This document shows, in pieces, positions 51,478 to 60,600 of a DNA stretch of 64,000 nucleotides (position 1 is its first letter; the number at the start of each line of letters is the position of its first letter). Origin of the DNA: Lachnospiraceae bacterium (GTDB lineage: Bacteria; Bacillota; Clostridia; Lachnospirales; Lachnospiraceae); assembly GCA_017623675.1 (NCBI GenBank), contig JAGAOO010000036.1, positions 1-64,000 on the forward strand. Reading direction: 5' to 3'. The notes below the pieces were generated by a model. That model did not search any database and was not told where the DNA came from. It was given only the letters and a program-made list of their open reading frames with translations. A program made the position numbers and the translations under genes.

Positions 51478-53780
51478 ACTGAACTTCCTTTCTGAATAAT
51501 TGCACGTTCCAATACTTCCTGCATATCAGAAACGTATGTAATCTGCATTCCACCAAGAATTTCTTCACTTAATTCCGATATATCTTTCTTGTTTTGTACC
51601 GGAATCAGGACTTCCTTGATGCCATGATTCTTAGCTGCCAACAGTTTTTCCTTCAAACCACCAATTGGCAATACCCGACCTCGTAAGGTTACCTCTCCGG
51701 TCATGGCAATATCTCCCCGTACTTTTTGGTTGGTAACTGCAGAATAAATGGCAGTTGTCATAGTAATACCGGCAGAAGGTCCATCCTTCGGTACAGCTCC
51801 TTCCGGTACGTGAATGTGAATATCCTGTTTCTTCAGAATATCCCGATTTTCCATGGAACGCACACAACTGAGTGCAATTTGTGCAGATTCCTTCATAACA
51901 TCTCCCAGATTACCGGTTAATTCCAGTTTGCCGGTTCCAGGCATGATATTCACTTCTATACTTAATGTGTCACCTCCAACACTGGTCCATGCAAGGCCGG
52001 TTACAATACCTACCTTCGGCAATAAATCCCAATCTTCCTTCTGGTATTTTGGAATTCCCAAATACTCCTGCAAGTTCTTAGTGGTAATTTTCAAAGACTT
52101 TCGCTGCCCTCCGGCAATCACCCGGTCTGCCTTTCGACATAGCGTGGCAATCTGTCGTTCCAGATTACGAACGCCTGCCTCTCTGGTATACCCTTCAATG
52201 ATTGCATCGATAACAGCATCCTCCAATTGGAACTGTCGAGCCTTCAAACCATGTTTCTTCCGTTGCTTTTCCACCAGAAATTCTTTGGCAATATGATATT
52301 TTTCATTTTGCGTATAGCTGGAAACCTCTATTATTTCCATTCGGTCTAATAACGGCTTCGGTATCTGAGAAGCATCATTGGCTGTTGCCAGGAACATAAC
52401 CTGACTCAAATCAATCGGCACCTCAAAAAAATGATCCACAAACTTACAATTCTGCTCGGAATCTAACACCTCTAATAATGCAGAAGACGGGTCCCCTTTA
52501 TAATCACTGCTTAATTTATCCACCTCATCCAGCAGCATTAACGGATTCTTCACACCCGCTTTCATCATAGCTGTAGCAATGCGTCCCGGCATAGCACCAA
52601 CATAGGTTTTCCGGTGTCCACGAATCTCAGCTTCATCCCGAATACCACCTAAAGAGATACGTACATACTCTTTGTTTACTGCTGTTGCAATGGAGCGGGC
52701 AATGGACGTTTTTCCGGTTCCGGGAGGTCCTACCAGACAAATTATCGGACTATTTCCCTCTGATACCATATTCCGTACCGCCAGAAAATCTAACACACGT
52801 TCCTTTACTTTCTCCAGCCCATAATGATCCCGGTTCAAAACTGCTTCTGCCTCTTCCAGATTACAATTATCTTCCGTGAATTGATTCCATGGATATTCTA
52901 ATAAGGTTTCAATATAGTTGCGAGAAACCGTAGATTCCGAAGATGTCACCGGAATGGATTCTAAACGGCGGATTTCTTTTGCCAGCTTTGCTTCCACTTC
53001 CTCCGGTGCGTGAATTTCTGCCAGTTTTTTGCGATACTCTTCAATATCAGAGGTATCCTTTTCCCCTAATTCCTCCTGAATCAGCTTCTGCTGTTCTCTT
53101 AACACATATTCCCGTTGATTTTTTTCCACGATTTCCTTCGTTTGTTCCTGCAATTCTTTACGAATCTGATAGATTTCTCTTTCGCTTTGCAGCAATTCCA
53201 ACACATGCGTTACCCGTTCCCGTATGTCTTCCACATTTAGAACTGACTGTCGTTTTTCATAAGAAAACGGAAGCTGCTCCATTATGGCATCCATTAAAAG
53301 ACCAGCCTGTTTGATTCTTGCTAGTTTTCGAAGCACTACCGGATTAATTTTTACACCTGCATCATAGCAGCTTCTTACTGCTTCTAACAGGGCAGAACAA
53401 TATGCTTCCTCCTGCTCCTTGTTAAGTTCAGCATCCTTCCATAATTCCAGCTCCGCTTCATAATAAGAAGCATTGGAATCTATACGAACTAATTCACCAC
53501 GATATTCTCCTTCTACTAAAACCCGCACAACATTCTTGGGAATCTTAATCATTTGACGAACCTTAACCACACAGCCTACTTTTTGTAAGCTGTCTAATTG
53601 AATTCCCTGTGAATTATCCTTATCTAATTGAGTTATTACAAATAAATTCTGGTTCGCTGCCATTGCCATTTTTACCGCTTCAATGGATTCTTTACGGCTG
53701 ATATCAAAATGTACTGTAGTATGAGGCAGAATTGTCATACCACGCAACGCGACCATCGGCATAATACATCTGTCTTTCAC
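51474..53780 (-). CDS. lon: ATP-dependent protease Lon
   Basis: The 768-aa soluble AAA+ serine protease has N-terminal LAN domain (MPMVALRGMTILPHTTVHFDISR), coiled-coil, Walker A GPPGTGKTS, Walker B LLDEVDK and a protease domain with catalytic Ser in PKDGPSAGITM and Lys in GLKEKLLAAKNHGIK. The start is GTG 53780 with AAGGAG six bases upstream. It follows clpX by 73 bases in the tig-clpP-clpX-lon-engB group. Confidence 0.96.
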   Translation of the reverse strand: MKDRCIMPMVALRGMTILPHTTVHFDISRKESIEAVKMAMAANQNLFVITQLDKDNSQGIQLDSLQKVGCVVKVRQMIKIPKNVVRVLVEGEYRGELVRIDSNASYYEAELELWKDAELNKEQEEAYCSALLEAVRSCYDAGVKINPVVLRKLARIKQAGLLMDAIMEQLPFSYEKRQSVLNVEDIRERVTHVLELLQSEREIYQIRKELQEQTKEIVEKNQREYVLREQQKLIQEELGEKDTSDIEEYRKKLAEIHAPEEVEAKLAKEIRRLESIPVTSSESTVSRNYIETLLEYPWNQFTEDNCNLEEAEAVLNRDHYGLEKVKERVLDFLAVRNMVSEGNSPIICLVGPPGTGKTSIARSIATAVNKEYVRISLGGIRDEAEIRGHRKTYVGAMPGRIATAMMKAGVKNPLMLLDEVDKLSSDYKGDPSSALLEVLDSEQNCKFVDHFFEVPIDLSQVMFLATANDASQIPKPLLDRMEIIEVSSYTQNEKYHIAKEFLVEKQRKKHGLKARQFQLEDAVIDAIIEGYTREAGVRNLERQIATLCRKADRVIAGGQRKSLKITTKNLQEYLGIPKYQKEDWDLLPKVGIVTGLAWTSVGGDTLSIEVNIMPGTGKLELTGNLGDVMKESAQIALSCVRSMENRDILKKQDIHIHVPEGAVPKDGPSAGITMTTAIYSAVTNQKVRGDIAMTGEVTLRGRVLPIGGLKEKLLAAKNHGIKEVLIPVQNKKDISELSEEILGGMQITYVSDMQEVLERAIIQKGSSV

Positions 53781-53853
53781 TGATTTCTCCTTTAGCCAAA
53801 TTATTTTCTCGTATGGAAACAGAGTGCCGGGAACAAGTCCCGGCTGATCTGTT

Positions 53854-55140
53854 TTATGCTATTTCACCATTACTTTTTAAATGCTTTTGCAGTAAAGCTT
53901 TCTTTGGAATCGGACGGTCAGAATAGATTAACTCCGGCTCTCCCTGATTTTCAACTACATCTTTTGTAATAATGCACTTTGAAATATGATCATCAGAAGG
54001 AATTTCATACATCAAATCCATTACTACCTCTTCCATGATAGCACGTAAGCCTCTGGCACCGGTTTTCCGTTCCATAGCCTTAGCAGCCATTGCCTGTAAC
54101 GCTTCCGGCTCGAATTCCAGCTCAACACCATCCAATTCAAATAACCGTTTATATTGCTTTACCAAAGAACTCTTCGGCTCATCCAGTATACGAACCAAAG
54201 CCTCCTCATCCAACATATCCAAGGATGCTGTAACCGGTACACGACCAACGAATTCCGGAATCAAGCCATACTTAACATAATCCTCCGGAAGAATTTGCTT
54301 AAATAATTCGCCAATATTTTTTTCTTCCGTCTCCTTAATATCTGCATTGAAACCAATAGATTTCTGTCCAATCCGGTTCTCGATAATCTTCTCCATACCA
54401 TCAAACGCACCACCACAAATAAACAAAATGTTGGTGGTATCAATCTGAATCAATTCCTGATGTGGATGCTTTCTTCCACCCTGTGGAGGTACGGAAGCAA
54501 TTGTGCCCTCGATAATCTTCAACAATGCCTGCTGAACACCTTCACCGGAAACATCCCTGGTTATGGATACATTTTCTGATTTCTTTGTAATCTTATCAAT
54601 CTCATCGATGTAAATAATACCATGCTCTGCACGTTCAATGTTGTAATCCGCTGCCTGAATCAGCTTCAACAAAATATTTTCCACATCTTCACCCACATAA
54701 CCGGCTTCTGTCAATGCTGTTGCATCTGCAATTGCAAACGGCACATTCAAAAGCTTTGCAAGGGTCTGTGCTAAGTAAGTTTTACCGGAACCTGTAGGTC
54801 CTACCATGATAATATTACTCTTCTGCAATTCAACTTCAAAGTCCTTTTCAGACAAAATCCGCTTATAATGATTGTATACAGCTACAGAAAGTATCTTCTT
54901 TGCCTGCTCCTGTCCAACCACATAATCATCCAAAAATTCCTTGATTTCCTTTGGACGCAGCAAATTAATTTCTGTACTGTCTAATTCTTCTAATTCTTCC
55001 TGAATAATCTCATAGCATACTTCAATACATTCATCACAGATATATGCCGCCGGCCCTGCAATCAGTTTCCGGACACGATCCTCAGGCTTATTACAGAAAG
55101 AACACTTTAATGGTCTTCTTTCATCATTACGATTTGCCAT
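53854..55140 (-). CDS. clpX: ATP-dependent unfoldase ClpX
   Basis: The 428-aa AAA+ unfoldase feeds substrates to ClpP. It has an N-terminal C4 zinc domain ([26 protein letters not shown]), Walker [16 protein letters not shown], Walker [11 protein letters not shown], pore loop GYVG and a sensor 2 GARGLR motif. The IGF-type ClpP-binding loop appears as QKSIGFN. Normal length. It follows clpP by 59 bases. Confidence 0.97.
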   Translation of the reverse strand: MANRNDERRPLKCSFCNKPEDRVRKLIAGPAAYICDECIEVCYEIIQEELEELDSTEINLLRPKEIKEFLDDYVVGQEQAKKILSVAVYNHYKRILSEKDFEVELQKSNIIMVGPTGSGKTYLAQTLAKLLNVPFAIADATALTEAGYVGEDVENILLKLIQAADYNIERAEHGIIYIDEIDKITKKSENVSITRDVSGEGVQQALLKIIEGTIASVPPQGGRKHPHQELIQIDTTNILFICGGAFDGMEKIIENRIGQKSIGFNADIKETEEKNIGELFKQILPEDYVKYGLIPEFVGRVPVTASLDMLDEEALVRILDEPKSSLVKQYKRLFELDGVELEFEPEALQAMAAKAMERKTGARGLRAIMEEVVMDLMYEIPSDDHISKCIITKDVVENQGEPELIYSDRPIPKKALLQKHLKSNGEIA

Positions 55141-55199
55141 TTTGTCACCTCAACCTCAATTTTTCCATGAAAGGTACAATTTCATGGTTATATTACTAC

Positions 55200-55790
55200 T
55201 TATTCCCGATTGGTAATTACCATATCAATCAAGCCATATTCCTTTGCTTCCTGAGCACTTAACCAATTATCTCTATCCGTATCCCGTTCAATTACTTCGA
55301 TTGGTTTACCGGTTTCCTTTGCCAGAATTTCGTTGATTTTTCTCTTGGTGTTTAAAATATGCTCTGTCGTAATCTTCATATCGCTGGCCTGGCTGCCACT
55401 TGGCATACCACCCATTGGCTGATGAATCATAACCTCAGCATTTGGCAGAGCCATACGCTTTCCCGGCGTACCACCTGCAAGTAAAAATGCACCCATACTT
55501 GCTGCCATACCACAGCAGATTGTTGATACATCACACTTGATGTACTGCATTGTATCATAGATACCAAATCCTGCGGAAACAGAACCACCTGGGCTATTAA
55601 TATACAAATTGATATCCTTAGATGGGTCCTCTGACTCTAAAAATAACAACTGTGCAATTACCAGACTGGCAGTTGTGTCATTCACTTCTTCCCCAAGGAA
55701 AATAATTCTATCCTTTAATAAACGGGAATAAATATCATAGGAACGCTCTCCTCTGCTTGTCTGCTCAATGACATAAGGTACTAAACTCAT
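55200..55790 (-). CDS. clpP: ATP-dependent Clp protease proteolytic subunit ClpP
   Basis: Tetradecameric serine protease subunit, 196 aa. Catalytic Ser is in [14 protein letters not shown], His in VMIHQPMGG and Asp in [16 protein letters not shown] is the oxyanion strand. ATG 55790 follows an AGGAGG-type site and the gene starts 29 bases after tig. Only one ClpP is seen here. Confidence 0.97.
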   Translation of the reverse strand: MSLVPYVIEQTSRGERSYDIYSRLLKDRIIFLGEEVNDTTASLVIAQLLFLESEDPSKDINLYINSPGGSVSAGFGIYDTMQYIKCDVSTICCGMAASMGAFLLAGGTPGKRMALPNAEVMIHQPMGGMPSGSQASDMKITTEHILNTKRKINEILAKETGKPIEVIERDTDRDNWLSAQEAKEYGLIDMVITNRE

Positions 55791-55819
55791 TCAAACTGCC
55801 TCCTTACAAATCACTCTGA

Positions 55820-57106
55820 TTAAACTTCCTTTGCAGCATCAACAACAAGGTCTACTGCCTTCTGAACTGCAATATCCTTCTTAATGGAATCAGATTCATG
55901 TTCGCCTACAACTTCCTTTAATTTTGCAAGCTCCATCTGATACATGGATGCCATATTTTCTAATTCCTTATCCATCTCTTCTTCTGTTACTTCAATTGCT
56001 TCTGCATTTGCAATTGCTTCTAATACAAGACGTGACTGAATTCTCTTCAATGCTTCCGGCTTGCACTGCTCCTTAAAGCCATTCATGTCCATACCGGTAA
56101 ACTGAAGATACTGCTCTAACTGTAATCCCTGGTAGCTTAATCTCTGTGCAAACTCGTCTACCATCTGCTCCTGTGTCATTTCTACCATTGCATCCGGGAT
56201 ATCCATTGTAGCATTTTCTACAATCTTTTCAATTACTTTTGACTCTTTTTCCCGCTTTGCTTCGGATTCCTTCTTAGCAAGTAAGGTCTTCTTAATATCT
56301 TCCTTATATTCTTCCATGGTTTCGAACTCAGAAGCTTCGCTTGCAAATTCATCATTCAGTTCCGGAAGCTCTGTTGCCTTAATTCCCTTAATGGTAACCT
56401 TGAACAATGCAGGCTTACCAGCTAAATCCTGTGCCTGATACTCTTCTGGGAAAGTTACGTTAACTTCTACTTCCTCACCAATGCTCTTTCCAACCAACTG
56501 ATCTTCAAAGGTATCAATAAATGAATGAGAACCCAGCTTCAAAGGATAGTCACTACCCTTTCCTCCTTCGAATGCAACACCATCAACAAAACCTTCGAAA
56601 TCAATAGTAACTTCATCTTCCATCTGAGCCGGACGGTCTTCTACTGTTACACTTCTGGAATTCTGCATCTGAACACGCTTCAATTCAGCTTCCATATCAT
56701 CATCTGTTACTTCTACCGTAATCTTCTCTACTTCGATTCCCTTATAGTCACCTAATGTAACTTCCGGCTTTAATGCAACCTCTGCTGTAAAGATGAAAGG
56801 CTTTCCTTTTTCCATCTGTACTACATCAACGGTAGGTCTGGATACAATTTCCAAATCACTTTCAGCCATTTCTCTTGGATATGCTTCCTGAATACAGGTA
56901 TTTGCTGCATCCTCATAGAACATTTCAGGACCATATGCTTTCTCTAAAAATGCCATTGGCACCTTACCTTTACGGAAGCCAGGAACAGAAATCTTATTCT
57001 TCTGCTTATTGTAAGCACTAACCATTGCTTTTTCAAACTCTTCAGCGGCTACCTCTATTGTAATCTTTGCCATGTTCTTTTCCAGTTTTTCTACTGTGTA
57101 ACTCAT
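55820..57106 (-). CDS. tig: Trigger factor
   Basis: Ribosome-bound chaperone and prolyl isomerase of 428 aa. The ribosome-binding signature GFRKGKVP is near residue 44. A FKBP-like PPIase (QMEDEVTIDFEGFVDGVAFEGGKGSDYPLKLGSHSFIDTFEDQLVG) and a helical chaperone C-terminus follow. ATG 57106 has AAGGAGG upstream, and the promoter is at 57184-57213. It heads the tig-clpP-clpX-lon-engB group. Confidence 0.97.
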   Translation of the reverse strand: MSYTVEKLEKNMAKITIEVAAEEFEKAMVSAYNKQKNKISVPGFRKGKVPMAFLEKAYGPEMFYEDAANTCIQEAYPREMAESDLEIVSRPTVDVVQMEKGKPFIFTAEVALKPEVTLGDYKGIEVEKITVEVTDDDMEAELKRVQMQNSRSVTVEDRPAQMEDEVTIDFEGFVDGVAFEGGKGSDYPLKLGSHSFIDTFEDQLVGKSIGEEVEVNVTFPEEYQAQDLAGKPALFKVTIKGIKATELPELNDEFASEASEFETMEEYKEDIKKTLLAKKESEAKREKESKVIEKIVENATMDIPDAMVEMTQEQMVDEFAQRLSYQGLQLEQYLQFTGMDMNGFKEQCKPEALKRIQSRLVLEAIANAEAIEVTEEEMDKELENMASMYQMELAKLKEVVGEHESDSIKKDIAVQKAVDLVVDAAKEV

Positions 57107-57183
57107 TTAATTACGTCCTCCTTGTATCGTTACCTCTTCTTTAATAAAAGTATTTTTCTGAGCCTAAGCCCATTAATCACTAA

Positions 57184-57213
57184 ATTATAGCACAGTATTT
57201 GGTAATATGTCCA
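57184..57213 (-). promoter_or_regulatory. Promoter of tig
   Basis: Minus-strand TGGACA (57213-57208), 18-base spacer, TATAAT (57189-57184). Confidence 0.6.
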
Positions 57214-57223
57214 CTGCTTTATG

Positions 57224-57255
57224 AAAAAATCTCCGAGGATATTCATCCTCGGAGA
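57224..57255 (-). terminator. Terminator of the spore protein gene
   Basis: TCTCCGAGGAT (57230-57240), loop attc, ATCCTCGGAGA (57245-57255): perfect 11 bp, then six T on the minus strand. Confidence 0.85.
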
Positions 57256-57290
57256 CCACATTTTCATTATAAAATGTTGAAATCTGCTGA

Positions 57291-57476
57291 TTACTTACCA
57301 GCCATAGCCTTCATCTGAGCTTCAACAAGTTTCTTAGTCATCTGACCACCAACAGAACCATTCTGTCTTGATGTTAAGTCACCGTTGTAACCCTGCTTTA
57401 AATCAACACCTACTTCTGAAGCACATTCCATTTTGAAACGGTTCATTGCTTCGCTCTTAGAATACTTGCTTGACAT
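57291..57476 (-). CDS. Small acid-soluble spore protein, alpha/beta type
   Basis: The 61-aa protein coats and protects spore DNA. Signature parts are MECASEVGVDLKQGYNGDLTSRQNGSVGGQMTKKLVEAQ, close to the SASP alpha/beta consensus with GSVGG. The start is ATG 57476 (MSSKYSKSEA) with GGAGG 8 bases upstream; the open frame runs to 57533 without a site. A sigma-G type promoter was looked for but none was convincing. It has its own terminator. It indicates sporulation ability or recent ancestry. Confidence 0.92.
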   Translation of the reverse strand: MSSKYSKSEAMNRFKMECASEVGVDLKQGYNGDLTSRQNGSVGGQMTKKLVEAQMKAMAGK

Positions 57477-57623
57477 AATTGCTACCTCCATTTTGAATAC
57501 TTTAGACCTCATGCGAATGAAAGAATCCGTCATTGCTGACTGTTTCTTTCATCCCTTGATGTCTTACTAATAGTATCCTCAGGAATATTAAAAGTATTAT
57601 GGTAAGTTATGGTGATTCATTTA

Positions 57624-60600
57624 TTATCTTTTTTTATTTTTTAATAATACAATGCCGGCCGTTCCCATAATAATCATCAATCCAAATACCATTGCAATTG
57701 GTGTTGCATCACCAGTCTTTGGTGAAGAACCGGAAGTCACCGTATTGCCTGTGTTTGGCTTTTTACTGATATCAGAGGTGCTTGCAGAACCACCATTGTT
57801 AATTCCACCATTACCACTGTTGTTGCCATTGCCACCATTGTTGACATCACTGCTATTATCAGTTGAACTATTCGGATCATTTTCTGTTGTTTTTGTATCA
57901 TCCGTATATACCAATGCGTAAGTTGAGAACAATGCACTTTCAATGGTGTATGTATTCGGATTAAGGTCTAAATCAACCAGCCGTTCTACTGTTCCATCAT
58001 GAACTCGCAGCACACTCAAACCTTCCTTGGATGCCAAATCACGACTTAGCGGAATAACAATTCGAACGGTTTTACCACCGGCAATTGAGGTAACCTGCGT
58101 CTCCGCAACCACACCGTAAGGACCAATTGCCCGTTTCCAGATAGAAAGGTCTAAGTACATTGCAACCGTTTCATTCTTCTTCATATTATGCTGAATTCCA
58201 GCTAAATCATTCACCGGCACATCGCTTTCACTCAAGCCATCTACCTTCATACAGAATTCAACTGTACCACCTGCATTGATGACTGTGTTATCCTGTAACC
58301 CACCAAAATTAGTTGGATCGTCAAAGATATCATCTAAACCACTAATGATAAGCTTTGGTATGGAATCATCTTCAAATTCAATGTTTGTTGTCTGTCCATC
58401 CCGCAACCGCAATGTAATAGCACCGCTTGGATCCACTACTTTGTTTGCACTGATAATCACGCCTTCAGTGGCACTGCGATTGCCATTTACCGCCTGAATG
58501 GTGTACATACCATCCGGAACATTTGTAAAGATAAAACTACTTCCATTTCTTACATTTCTGGACTGAATTACAGAATGTTCGTCATAGAGCATAACCAGAA
58601 TTTCAGTGGTATCATCACTACTCATCGTTTCATCGATAACGGTACCTGCCACATTGACACCCACAGTATCAGCAGCTCCAGTCTTAAATGCACCTGTATA
58701 GCTACAACTCTCACCATTCGTAGATAACGCTGTAATCAAGAACCGATATCTGGTATCATCTGTTAATCCTTTGAATTTCGCAGTAAAGGCTTTATTTCCC
58801 TGCTCATCTGTAGTAATAATCAAGTCTTCTGCTGCTACGGAAAGGTCTCCACCTTCCAAGCCGAATTTTGCAGAAACATTATCGATTTCAAATGTACCTG
58901 CTGTCACCTTACCGGTAACCGTAATACCTTTTTCTGTATTGCCGGTAATTCCGGTTACTGTAATACTCATTGGTTCAAAGGCATCTGCTTCGCATACATT
59001 TCCTGCCATATCTGTAGCTCTTACTGTATAACTGCCCTGCATACTTGCTGTAAAGCTTGCAGTATAGACACCATTACCTTTATAATCATAAGTTAATGCC
59101 TTTGCATTGTCATCATCGCCATTATAAATTGCTTCCAACATGGACAAACCACTGGTAGCTTCTGTAACTTTGAGGCTGATACGACTGGTTGTACCGTTAC
59201 CGGTTAATACCACATCAGAAATCACCGGTTTCGTTCCGTCATAACGAATCTGATATAAACCATCTTCTTCGGAATCATATTGGTTTTTCATCCCAGATTC
59301 TGATTCTGCCCAAACTCGCAGATTCCAGATTCCTTCACCCGGCAACTGGAATGATCCATTCGCTCTGTTGTTATTATAGGTAGGCTCGTCTGTTCCTACC
59401 TGCCAGATATGATAATAGGTAATAATTTCCGTTCCGTCCGGTGTTGTTTCCGGTTCTGTTATGGTAATAGTAGGATTTACGGAATACCAATAATTATCAA
59501 CATTTTCAATATCTTCCGGAATTTCCGGTGCAATTGTTACAACCGGATTATCCGGTGTTTCATCGGAAACTTTTGTGAATACCACAGGAACTTCTGCAAC
59601 ATTGCCTGCCCGATCCACAACTTTAATTGTATACGTTCCCTTTTTCGTAACAGTAGCTGTGTAAGAACTATCTTCTCCTTCCACCGGCGAATATGGATAA
59701 GCTACACCATTCGGGTCCTTCATACTCATCATATCAATGCCACTCTCTAAATCTTCAACACGAAATGTAATGGTTTTACTAGTGCTCCATGTGGCATCAT
59801 AATCTTCCGGTGTAATGGTTACAGTTGGCTCTGTACCGTCTACAACAAATGCAACCGGTTCCATTGTCAAACTTACGTTGTTTGCATTATCATATGCTGT
59901 TACAGCAACTGTATACGAGCCACTTTCTGTAAACGTCTTTGTAAATACATTGCTGAATACCTGCCTTGTAGTATCCGTTACTGTTTCTTTTTCATCTTCA
60001 ACAATCACTTCGCCATTCTTTGTTACATTCCATAATACATAAGCGATTCCTGCATCAGCATCCGTAACAGCGGCATTCACTTTAACAGTCTTATAATAAT
60101 TTCCTTCTCCTGTAAATGCAGTATTTCCTTCCGAATCCACTGCTGTCACAACCACTTCCGGTGCTGTGTTCTCAATTACCCAATACTCTGAGCCTTCCAC
60201 ACCAATTAAATCTGCACTGTTAGAAACATTTCCTGCATTATCACAGGTTGTAAATGCTATCTCGCCCTTAAAATTCATTGGAATCTTAAAGGTTGCCACA
60301 CCATTCTCTACCGTAGCAATAGTTCCTTCCCTTGTAAGGTCTCCGCCCAAATAATATGTGATGTTCTTTGCTCCACTGACCTCACCTGTACTTGGTGTAG
60401 AACCGTCCTTTCTTAAATCTGCTACCGGCACTGTCACCTGTAGTTCTTCCTTAAAGAAATTACCAAAACTCAAGAAATTTCCAATCTTTTTCAAACCGGT
60501 GGTATTAATCGGTGCAATTTCAATTTCATCTGTTTTAATGGTCGGTGCTGTAGCATCTACTTTTATATTTAATTTCAAAATATTAGATACTGCATTTGTA